A stretch of DNA of 11,341 nucleotides. Origin: Thiomonas sp. (lineage in GTDB: Bacteria > Pseudomonadota > Gammaproteobacteria > Burkholderiales > Burkholderiaceae_C). Below are positions 1 to 5,531 of this stretch, piece after piece. Position 1 is the stretch's first letter; each line of letters begins with the position of its first letter. The stretch lies in assembly GCA_027451915.1 (NCBI GenBank), contig DAIDHU010000051.1:1-11341 (forward strand). Direction: 5' to 3'. The notes beneath the pieces were generated by a model. That model made no database searches. It had not been told where the DNA came from and saw only the letters and a list, made by a program, of their open reading frames with translations. Both the position numbers and the translations under genes were made by a program.

Positions 1-225
1 GAAGAACACCTGGCCCACCTTGTCCTGCAGCACCTCGGCTTCCACCGACGGGCCGTAGCGCTTTTGCAGCACGGTCAGCGGCACCTTGCCGGGGCGGAAT
101 CCGGACACGCGCGCCGTGCGGGACATGTTCTTCAGGCGCGCAACGACTTCGCTCTGCAGGTCCGCCTTGGGCACCGAGACGGTGATGCGGCGTTGCAGCT
201 TATCCAGGGTTTCTACGGCTGTCAT
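1..225 (-). CDS. tig: Trigger factor, N-terminal fragment (cut by window edge)
   Basis: This is the first 75 codons of trigger factor, the ribosome-docking chaperone that meets nascent chains at the exit tunnel. The gene runs off the left edge. The visible part is the N-terminal ribosome-binding domain. It opens MTAVETLDKLQRRITVSVP and carries the family signature GFRPGKVP at residues 42-49, the loop known to contact ribosomal protein L23. The start is the ATG at 223-225. Shine-Dalgarno matching is poor: only GGA seven bases upstream. The gene lies 43 bp downstream of tRNA-Leu(UAG) on the same strand, so the two may share a transcript. A tRNA-Leu before tig is, to my knowledge, a familiar arrangement in Betaproteobacteria. 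The PPIase and C-terminal domains are outside the window, as would be clpP/clpX, which usually follow. Confidence 0.93.
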   Translation of the reverse strand, partial: MTAVETLDKLQRRITVSVPKADLQSEVVARLKNMSRTARVSGFRPGKVPLTVLQKRYGPSVEAEVLQDKVGQVFF

Positions 226-268
226 GGAAAAATCCGTTGTTCGGTCAAAAGTTCGGCCGGGGGCGTCA

Positions 269-355
269 TGGTGCGAGGGGGGGGACTCGAACCCCCACGC
301 CTGTGAGGGCGTCAGGACCTAAACCTGGTGCGTCTACCAATTTCGCCACCCTCGC
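269..355 (-). tRNA. tRNA-Leu (anticodon UAG)
   Basis: The minus strand from 355 to 269 reads as a complete class II tRNA with a genomically encoded CCA (269-271). The acceptor stem is GCGAGGG (349-355) paired with bases beginning at 273, followed by discriminator A at 272. The anticodon stem CAGG/CCTG encloses the loop TTTAGGT (317-323), with anticodon TAG at 319-321, which reads CUA and other CUN leucine codons. A long variable arm follows, as expected for leucine tRNAs. The T arm is GGGGGTTCGAGTCCCCC. The length is 87 nt including CCA. It lies just upstream of tig on the same strand. Confidence 0.97.
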
Positions 356-541
356 GCGCATCCTCGGCGCCGGCGTGATGCCCCCGGCTTCCGCTCGGCG
401 ATTGCGTCGCGGCCGGGTTGGGGTCGCGATTGCAGGCGGCGTGCCGCGGCGTCGTGCAGACGTCGGCGAAAAAAGCATTCTATCCTTTGCGCCGGGCGCG
501 CCCCCGAGGCAAGCTACGACGCCCCTTCCGACCCTCCTTCC

Positions 542-1375
542 ATGGCCTCCGTAGACCCCCTGCAGCCCGATTTCGCTCCACGTGGCACCGCGTGGTACTA
601 CGCCACGCTGCACCTGCCGGGGCCGCGGCGACGCCACCTGTTGCTGCTGCAGGCCTGGTGGCGGGCGGTGCGGGTGATTCCGGCCTCGGTGTCGGACCCG
701 ATCGTGGGCGCGGCCAAGCTGGGGTGGTGGCGCGCCCAGCTGCAGCAGATCGACCAGGGCCGACCGGATCATCCGCTGCTGCGCGAGCTGCACCCTGCGC
801 TGCGCGAGGCCGCGGGCGCGGCGGCGCTGCTGGAGCAGGCGCTGGACACGGTGCAGCCGGCGGCCCCTTCCGCGCGCGCGGACTGGGACGCGCTGCACGC
901 CGAACTGCTGCGCGGCAGCGGCAGCGTGGCGCGCGTGGCCATGCGCCTGGCCGGGGGCGACGACCCGGCGGCGCAGGCCTATTTCGCGGAGCTGGCGGCC
1001 GCGCTGGATCTGGTGGTGCTGCTGCGTGACGTCGGCCGCGACGCGCGCGAGCAGGTGGTGCGCCTGCCACGCTCGCTGCTGCGCGCCCATGGCCTGGGGG
1101 AGCAGGATTTCACCCAGCTGCGCGACTCCCCGCAAATGCGCGCGGCGCTGCGCGAGGCGGCGGCGCAGGCGCGGCTGCGCCTGCAGGCGGCACGCTCGCT
1201 GCGCCCTCGCGGCATGGGCCGCGCGGGACGGGTGCCGGGCGCGCTGGCCCGCATGGGCGAGGCCTTGCTGCGCGAACTCGAGCAGGCGGACCACGCCCTG
1301 CTCGAGCAGCGCATCAGCCTGCCGCCGCTGCGCCTGCTGTGGGAAGCCTGGCGCGCCAAGTTTGAACGCGTCTAG
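542..1375 (+). CDS. Squalene/phytoene synthase-fold protein with degenerate first Asp-rich motif
   Basis: This 277-residue protein has the trans-isoprenyl-diphosphate (head-to-head) synthase fold. It opens with a YYATLHLP stretch (residues 19-26), followed by the helix pair AWWRAVRVIPASV (38-50) and KLGWWR (59-64), all aligned with the family. In active squalene or phytoene synthases the first of these helices carries a Mg-binding DDxxD-type motif. Here the acidic residues are absent. The second motif survives as LLRDVGRDAREQ, with D163 and D167. No signal peptide or membrane segment is seen. The start is the ATG at 542, with no good Shine-Dalgarno. The gene diverges from tRNA-Leu/tig and has no same-strand partner. 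Enzymes making hopanoid or carotenoid precursors normally sit with partner genes (hpnC/D/E, crt), which are missing here. Loss of one metal site suggests a non-catalytic or altered role. A known precedent is the eukaryotic complex I assembly factor NDUFAF6, a family member without synthase activity. The fold is fairly sure, the function unknown. Confidence 0.8.
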   Translation: MASVDPLQPDFAPRGTAWYYATLHLPGPRRRHLLLLQAWWRAVRVIPASVSDPIVGAAKLGWWRAQLQQIDQGRPDHPLLRELHPALREAAGAAALLEQALDTVQPAAPSARADWDALHAELLRGSGSVARVAMRLAGGDDPAAQAYFAELAAALDLVVLLRDVGRDAREQVVRLPRSLLRAHGLGEQDFTQLRDSPQMRAALREAAAQARLRLQAARSLRPRGMGRAGRVPGALARMGEALLRELEQADHALLEQRISLPPLRLLWEAWRAKFERV

Positions 1376-1555
1376 CAGGCTGTCCCGCCAATGACTGCCA
1401 TTTCGTTCCCGTGCCTGCGGAAGCGATCGGCGGCGCGGACACGCATGGAGTGATCATCGCCGGGGGCTCGAACTACAAAAATGGCCCCTCGTCCATCCAT
1501 GGAACGTCCCGGAAAGTGCAGGCACAACCTACGATGCGCTCCTTCGCCGACTTCC

Positions 1556-1559
1556 GGAG
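1556..1559 (+). promoter_or_regulatory. Ribosome binding site of the secreted-protein gene
   Basis: GGAG lies six bases before the ATG at 1566. It fixes the start of an otherwise unrecognised gene and favours this frame over the opposite-strand frame covering the same DNA, which can begin only at a TTG. Confidence 0.55.
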
Positions 1560-1565
1560 CTGATC

Positions 1566-2342
1566 ATGCGCCGACCGATTCAGCTTTTTCTCCTCGTCCC
1601 CATGCTGGCGTCGGCTGCCGGGGCGGATGGCTTCGATACAGGCGAGCAACGGGAAGGCTCCAAGCGCATCGCGAGCCCGCCGTTGAGCATTCTCATGCAG
1701 GGCGCCGTCCAACGTGCCGATGGCATGCTGGTCATCCATCCCGGTCATCACTCCGCTCAGGCCAATGCCTACCACCAGGCCCTGTGCACAGCCTACGGAG
1801 GGATGGACGTCACGGACCAGAACGAGGTCGTAGTCAGCCCGCCGGGAGGCGATAGCTTCGGGTGCAAGCTGGCACGCCCGCCCACCGACGAGCCGGCATT
1901 CACCCATGACATTGCCGTCGATGACCAGGGGCGCATCTACCGGTGGGTGCCAGCCGATCCAGCAACGACGCAAGGTCGAACCGAATCTGCTCCGGCACAA
2001 CCATGCATGCCGGAAAACCAGGCCAATCCAGCCATATCCACGTTCCGCATCGAACCCCACGCGGTTCAAGGGCGCGTACCGAAGGATCGCCCCTACAACA
2101 CCTACAGTTGGGTGGACTTCCTTGATGTCCCCTACTCCGCGCAATTCGCCGTCGACTCGACCGTATTCGAATCCAACCCATGCCACTGGCACCAAAGCGG
2201 AGTGATCGATGCTGGCCCCGGCATGAGATATGGTGGAACTCCGGTGTGTATGGCGGACCGAACGCAGGGCGTTCGATCATGGATCCAAGGCTGTCATGCC
2301 TCCACCTGCAATTCGGACGAACAATGGGTCATCCACCAGTAG
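1566..2342 (+). CDS. Secreted cysteine-containing hypothetical protein
   Basis: I do not recognise this 258-residue protein. It begins with a clear Sec signal peptide: an MRR charged start, a hydrophobic core around residues 5-15, then AxA-type cleavage sites after A17 or A20. The mature part is soluble-looking, rich in Asp, Pro, Gln, Tyr and Trp, and has seven cysteines, four of them in the last 70 residues (motifs NPCHWHQ, PVCMAD, GCHASTC). That fits a periplasmic or extracellular protein with disulfides. The ATG has a GGAG six bases upstream. GC is lower than in the neighbours (about 57-62% in two 60-base rows counted, against 73% in a moaA row), and third codon positions near the start are only about 70% G/C. 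The gene sits alone between unrelated genes, converging on the thioesterase gene with an 11-bp gap. Together this suggests acquired or fast-evolving accessory DNA. No enzyme motif was found. Confidence 0.72.
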   Translation: MRRPIQLFLLVPMLASAAGADGFDTGEQREGSKRIASPPLSILMQGAVQRADGMLVIHPGHHSAQANAYHQALCTAYGGMDVTDQNEVVVSPPGGDSFGCKLARPPTDEPAFTHDIAVDDQGRIYRWVPADPATTQGRTESAPAQPCMPENQANPAISTFRIEPHAVQGRVPKDRPYNTYSWVDFLDVPYSAQFAVDSTVFESNPCHWHQSGVIDAGPGMRYGGTPVCMADRTQGVRSWIQGCHASTCNSDEQWVIHQ

Positions 2343-2353
2343 TGGCCTCACTA

Positions 2354-2794
2354 CTAGCCCGTGACCGCGCGGCGCATGGCCGCGGGCAGCTCCACGCTCT
2401 TGCGCAGCGTGTGGTCGATCCACACGACCTTGGCCCCGCCGTTGGCGTAGACCTCCCCGGGGCGGTCGTCACGCGCTAGCTCGTAGTAGGTGTCGAAACT
2501 GCTGCGCCCGGGGTTGGCCGCGTAGACCCGCACCCGCACCGAGCCGGGATGGCGCAGCTCGCGCAGGAAGTTGCAGAAGGCGTTGACCACCACCGGGCCC
2601 TGCCCGGCGGGCGGCGCATCGGGGCCCTTGCCGGCCTGTTCCAGCAGCGCGTGCAGCCAGTCCATGCGGCCGATCTCCATGTAGCGGAAGTACAGGGTGT
2701 TGTTCACGTGCCCCATGGCGTCCATGTCGCCCCAGCGCATGGGAACGACGGTCTCGAACACCAGGCGGCGCTGTTCGGGAAGGCTGAATTCCAT
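2354..2794 (-). CDS. Acyl-CoA thioesterase, hotdog fold (4HBT/YbgC type)
   Basis: This 146-residue single-domain hotdog protein probably hydrolyses acyl-CoA thioesters in the cytoplasm. The N-terminal block RWGDMDAMGHVNN (20-32) followed by YFRYME is the classic 4HBT/YbgC-family active-site region. D25 aligns with the catalytic Asp of 4-hydroxybenzoyl-CoA thioesterase, and H29-V-N-N is typical of the acyl-CoA branch. Length matches the family (about 130-150). The ATG at 2792-2794 lies nine bases after the stop of the upstream dehydrogenase gene. GAGGGGG overlaps that stop and serves as Shine-Dalgarno, so the two genes are very likely co-translated. The frame ends in three successive in-frame stop codons (TAG TAG TGA, 2348-2356). 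The substrate cannot be told from sequence; pairing with an SDR suggests a short acyl-chain or hydroxyacyl/ketoacyl-CoA pathway. Confidence 0.9.
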   Translation of the reverse strand: MEFSLPEQRRLVFETVVPMRWGDMDAMGHVNNTLYFRYMEIGRMDWLHALLEQAGKGPDAPPAGQGPVVVNAFCNFLRELRHPGSVRVRVYAANPGRSSFDTYYELARDDRPGEVYANGGAKVVWIDHTLRKSVELPAAMRRAVTG

Positions 2795-2803
2795 CGCGCC
2801 CCC

Positions 2804-3586
2804 TCAGACCCCGAAGCCGTCGTCGGCGGAGATGACCGCGCCGTTGACGAAATGGCTCTGGCCGCTGGCCAGCATCAGCAGCACGGGGTCGAGGTCCTCG
2901 GCCCGGCCCACGCGCTTGCGCGGCAGCATCTCGACCAGCTTGCGCCCGGCTTCGGTGTCCCAGTGCTCGTGGTTCATCTCGGTGTCGATGTAACCGGGGC
3001 AGATGGCGTTGACGTTGATGCCGAAGCGGCCCCATTCGAGCGCCATGGCGCGGGTCATGTGGACCGCCGCCGCCTTGCTCATCGAGTACACGCCGATCTG
3101 CGGCAGCACGCGCAGCCCGGCCATGGAGGCGATGTTGATGATTCGCCCTCCCGCCCAGGTGCCCGGGGCGGCGCCGCGCGAGCGCGCGATCATGCGCCGC
3201 GCCACTTCCTGCGCGACGAAAAAGGCGCCGCGCACATTGGTGTCGAACATCAGGTCGAAGTCCTCGGGCCGCACGTCGACCAGCCTGGAGGCCACCGACA
3301 CGCCGGCGTTGTTGACCAGGATGTCGATGTTGCCCACCTCGGTTTCCGCATGCGCCACCGCGCTGCGGATGCTGGCGGGGTCGTCCACGTCCAGCGCCAC
3401 AACGTGGGCGTCGCCGCCGGCGCCCTCGATGCTGGCGCGCAGTTCCTTGAGGCGCTCGGTGCGCCGGCTGGCCAGCACCACCGCGGCGCCGGCACCCGCC
3501 AGCGCCCGCGCGAACTGCCAGCCGAGGCCGCTGGACGCTCCGGTGACGAGCGCCACGCGCCCGGAAAGATCGATCGTATAAGCCAT
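2804..3586 (-). CDS. Short-chain dehydrogenase/reductase (SDR), classical type
   Basis: This 260-residue classical SDR is an NAD(P)(H)-dependent oxidoreductase with a Rossmann fold. The glycine motif TGASSGLG spans residues 15-22, and the NNAG motif is 92-95. N117, S154, Y167 and K171 form the full catalytic tetrad, in the order Ser, then YSMSK. ASRR at 39-42, after the second strand, favours NADP(H). ICPGYIDTEM marks the usual substrate-loop region. The ATG at 3584-3586 gives the standard SDR N-terminus (MAYTIDLSGRVALVTG). A much longer frame upstream of it is a shadow of moaA. There is no strong Shine-Dalgarno. It is the first gene of a two-gene operon with the hotdog thioesterase and is divergent from moaA. 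The closest general type is FabG-like/3-oxoacyl reductase or hydroxyacyl dehydrogenase, but the substrate is not decided by the sequence. Confidence 0.92.
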   Translation of the reverse strand: MAYTIDLSGRVALVTGASSGLGWQFARALAGAGAAVVLASRRTERLKELRASIEGAGGDAHVVALDVDDPASIRSAVAHAETEVGNIDILVNNAGVSVASRLVDVRPEDFDLMFDTNVRGAFFVAQEVARRMIARSRGAAPGTWAGGRIINIASMAGLRVLPQIGVYSMSKAAAVHMTRAMALEWGRFGINVNAICPGYIDTEMNHEHWDTEAGRKLVEMLPRKRVGRAEDLDPVLLMLASGQSHFVNGAVISADDGFGV

Positions 3587-3700
3587 GGGATGGTTTCTGA
3601 CAGGAAGTGCGGCTCGGCCCTCGCCGCCGCAAGCGCCCGATGCTACGCGCCTTGACGCGCCGCAACAACGGCGTCGACCCTGGCTCGCGCTTGCGCGCGC

Positions 3701-3718
3701 CGCGCCTGGCCAGGCGCG
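3701..3718. repeat. Perfect 18-bp palindrome in the SDR/moaA divergent region
   Basis: CGCGCCTGGCCAGGCGCG is its own reverse complement and sits between the two divergent start codons, 43 bp before moaA ATG. Relative to the predicted moaA start of transcription it covers about -60 to -43. It could be a binding site for a dimeric regulator or just a GC-rich palindrome; no regulator is encoded beside it. Confidence 0.4.
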
Positions 3719-3748
3719 ACGCGCACGGCAGCGGGGTGCGGATTTGTC

Positions 3749-3754
3749 GATAAT
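3749..3754 (+). promoter_or_regulatory. Possible -10 box of moaA
   Basis: GATAAT matches the sigma-70 -10 hexamer at five of six positions and stands out in GC-rich surroundings. Transcription would begin about seven bases downstream, on or next to the A of the moaA ATG at 3761. No good -35 hexamer is visible 16-18 bp upstream, so this call is tentative. Confidence 0.35.
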
Positions 3755-3760
3755 GCGTGC

Positions 3761-4900
3761 ATGTCCGAACGAACCATTCCGCTGGTCGATCACCGCTACG
3801 CGGCGAGCATTCCCCAGGTCCCCGCGGTGGCGCCCGCCGCGGGCAGCCAGGTGCACGATCGCCTGGGCAGACCCCTGCACGACCTGCGGATCTCGGTGAC
3901 GGACCGCTGCAATTTCCGCTGCACCTACTGCATGCCGAAGGAGATCTTCGACACCCAGTACGAGTTCCTGCGCCATGACGAGCTGCTTCGATTCGAGGAG
4001 ATCGAGCGCGTGGCGCGCGCCTTCGTGGAACTCGGCGTGCGCAAGCTGCGCATCACCGGCGGCGAGCCGCTGCTGCGGCGCGGCGTGGAACAGCTGGTGG
4101 CCATGCTGGCGCGCCTGCGCGGCGCCGACGGCGAGGCCGTGGAGCTGACCATGACCACCAATGCCTCGGCGCTGGCGCGCAAGGCGCAGGCGCTGCGCGA
4201 GGCCGGCCTGCACCGCGTCACGGTGAGCCTGGACGCGGTGGACGACGAGGTGTTTCGTCGCATGAACGACGTGGATTTCCCGGTGGCCACGGTGCTCGAG
4301 GGCATCCGCGCCGCGCAGCAGGCGGGGCTGGCTCCGGTGAAGGTGAACATGGTGGTGCAGCGCGGGGTCAACGACCACCAGGTGCTGCCCATGATCGAGC
4401 ATTTCCGGGGCAGCGGCGTGGTGCTGCGGTTCATCGAGTTCATGGACGTGGGCAACACCAACGGCTGGCGCATGGACCAGGTGCTGCCCGCCGCCGAGTT
4501 GCTCGAGCGCATCGGCGAGCGCTACCCCCTGCGCGCGCTGGATCCCACGGTGGTGGGCGAGACCGCCGAGCGCTGGATGCTGGCCGACGGCAGCCTGGAG
4601 ATCGGGCTCATCTCCAGCGTCACGCGGGCCTTCTGCCGCGATTGCAACCGCGCGCGCCTGTCGATGGAGGGCAAGCTGTACCTGTGCCTGTTCGCCAGCC
4701 ACGGCCACGACCTGCGCGCGCTGCTGCGCGGCGACGCCGCGCGCGGCGTGCAGGCGGTGAGCGACCAGGACTTGCGCGGGGCCATCGCCCAGGTCTGGAA
4801 GGCGCGCGCCGACCGCTACTCGGAATTGCGCGGCCAGGCCGCCCCCGACACCGGCGCGCCCTCGCCGCGGCGGGTCGAGATGTCCTACATCGGCGGCTGA
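3761..4900 (+). CDS. moaA: GTP 3',8-cyclase MoaA (radical SAM)
   Basis: MoaA carries out the first step of molybdenum cofactor synthesis. It converts GTP to 3',8-cyclo-7,8-dihydro-GTP, which MoaC turns into cyclic pyranopterin monophosphate. The 379-residue protein has the radical SAM cluster motif CNFRCTYC (C50, C54, C57) and the SAM-contacting GGEP (100-103). The second, GTP-binding cluster site is C292, C295 and C309 (FCRDCNRARLSMEGKLYLC). The essential C-terminal Gly-Gly is present (MSYIGG). The N-terminus is about 30 residues longer than in E. coli, as I recall for related Betaproteobacteria. ATG 3761 is the only sensible start, since the next Met is M58 inside the cluster loop. No Shine-Dalgarno precedes it, which fits a leaderless message. 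First gene of moaA-mobA-moeA, with mobA starting one base after its stop. moaC, moaD and moaE are not in the window. Confidence 0.97.
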   Translation: MSERTIPLVDHRYAASIPQVPAVAPAAGSQVHDRLGRPLHDLRISVTDRCNFRCTYCMPKEIFDTQYEFLRHDELLRFEEIERVARAFVELGVRKLRITGGEPLLRRGVEQLVAMLARLRGADGEAVELTMTTNASALARKAQALREAGLHRVTVSLDAVDDEVFRRMNDVDFPVATVLEGIRAAQQAGLAPVKVNMVVQRGVNDHQVLPMIEHFRGSGVVLRFIEFMDVGNTNGWRMDQVLPAAELLERIGERYPLRALDPTVVGETAERWMLADGSLEIGLISSVTRAFCRDCNRARLSMEGKLYLCLFASHGHDLRALLRGDAARGVQAVSDQDLRGAIAQVWKARADRYSELRGQAAPDTGAPSPRRVEMSYIGG

Positions 4901-4901
4901 G

Positions 4902-5531
4902 ATGGCCGAGCGCGATGCGGGGGCCGCGCAGGCGCGGGCTTCGATCGACCCCACCCTGATCACCGGGCTGGTGCTGGCCGGCGGGCGCGGCTCGCGCATG
5001 GGCGGAGCCGACAAGGGCCTGCTGGACCTGCACGGCCTGAGCCTGGCGGGCCACGCCCTGCGCCGTCTTTCACCGCAGGTGGGCTCGCTGCTGATCAGCG
5101 CCAACAGGCACCTGGACGAATACGCCCGGCTGGGCGCGCGGGTGCTGCCCGACGCCCAGCCCCAGGCCTTCGCCGGCCCGCTGGCCGGCATCGCCGCGGG
5201 CCTGCGGGCCTGCGCCACGCCGTGGCTGCTGTGCGTGCCCTGCGACGGCCCCTGGCTGCCGCCGGACCTGGCGCAACGCCTGGGGCAGGCCGCGCTCGCC
5301 GCGGGGCGCGACGCCGCCATCGCCGTGGCCGGCGGGCGCCGCCAGCCGGTGCATGTCCTGCTGCGCAGCGAGCTGCTGGATTCGCTGCTCGAATTCCTGC
5401 GCGGCGACGGCCGCAAGGTCGAGGACTGGCTGCGGACGGTGGGTTTCGCCGAAGCCGTGTTCGAGGACCCGCGGGCCTTCGACAATATCAACCTGCCGCA
5501 ACAGCTCGAGGCCCTGCGGGCGCCCGAATGA
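4902..5531 (+). CDS. mobA: Molybdenum cofactor guanylyltransferase MobA
   Basis: MobA transfers GMP from GTP to Mo-molybdopterin, giving the bis-MGD type cofactor used by DMSO-reductase-family enzymes such as nitrate reductases and formate dehydrogenases. The 209-residue protein has the nucleotide-binding loop LAGGRGSRMGGADKG (25-39), GPLAGI, the Mg-binding VPCDGPWLP (112-120, D115) and the C-terminal NINLPQQL motif. It matches E. coli MobA in domain plan, with a slightly longer N-terminus of about 15-20 residues before the first strand. The ATG at 4902 comes one base after the moaA stop. The end overlaps the moeA start (ATGA at 5528-5531), so translation is probably coupled throughout. Its presence implies that the organism has at least one molybdoenzyme using a guanine-dinucleotide cofactor. 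MocA (cytidylyltransferase) is a relative, but the operon context and motifs favour MobA. Confidence 0.95.
   Translation: MAERDAGAAQARASIDPTLITGLVLAGGRGSRMGGADKGLLDLHGLSLAGHALRRLSPQVGSLLISANRHLDEYARLGARVLPDAQPQAFAGPLAGIAAGLRACATPWLLCVPCDGPWLPPDLAQRLGQAALAAGRDAAIAVAGGRRQPVHVLLRSELLDSLLEFLRGDGRKVEDWLRTVGFAEAVFEDPRAFDNINLPQQLEALRAPE

Noticed and set aside
398..433. Direct repeat GCGATTGC, two copies 28 bp apart in the tRNA-Leu divergent region
   Set aside because: Eight bases without further symmetry is within chance expectation, and no binding protein is suggested.
477..486. TAGAAT (minus) and TATCCT (plus) as -10 boxes for tRNA-Leu/tig and the squalene-synthase-like gene
   Set aside because: The AT-rich island is suggestive, but no acceptable -35 hexamer lies at 16-18 bp on either strand, so I do not annotate promoters.
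1391..1453. Twenty-codon plus-strand frame starting ATGACTGCC
   Set aside because: Too short to judge, no clear Shine-Dalgarno, and no recognisable peptide.
1462..1473. GGGGGCTCGAAC resembles the T-arm segment of the nearby tRNA-Leu (281-292, one mismatch), suggesting a possible attachment site beside the low-GC gene
   Set aside because: The similarity covers 12 bases only, the rest of a tRNA 3' end does not fold, and no matching copy was found at the other end of the low-GC segment. No integrase is present.
1473..2195. Minus-strand 240-codon frame opposite the secreted-protein gene
   Set aside because: It can start only at TTG, has no signal or motif, and competes with a plus-strand frame that has ATG, GGAG spacing and a signal peptide. 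Because the plus-strand protein is itself unrecognised, this rejection is less certain than the others.
2343..2356. Intrinsic terminator between the secreted-protein and thioesterase genes
   Set aside because: The gap is 11 bp and has no stem with T-run. The TAG TAG TGA stop series is notable but is not a terminator.
3587..3760. Moco riboswitch upstream of moaA
   Set aside because: The possible promoter leaves essentially no leader RNA, and I could not recognise the conserved riboswitch elements in this 174-bp gap.
2804..5491. Very long minus-strand open frame (895 codons) opposite moaA and mobA
   Set aside because: Only its last 260 codons are a real gene (the SDR). The rest is low-complexity Ala/Arg/His/Gln text opposite clearly conserved moaA and mobA, a usual artefact of GC-rich DNA.
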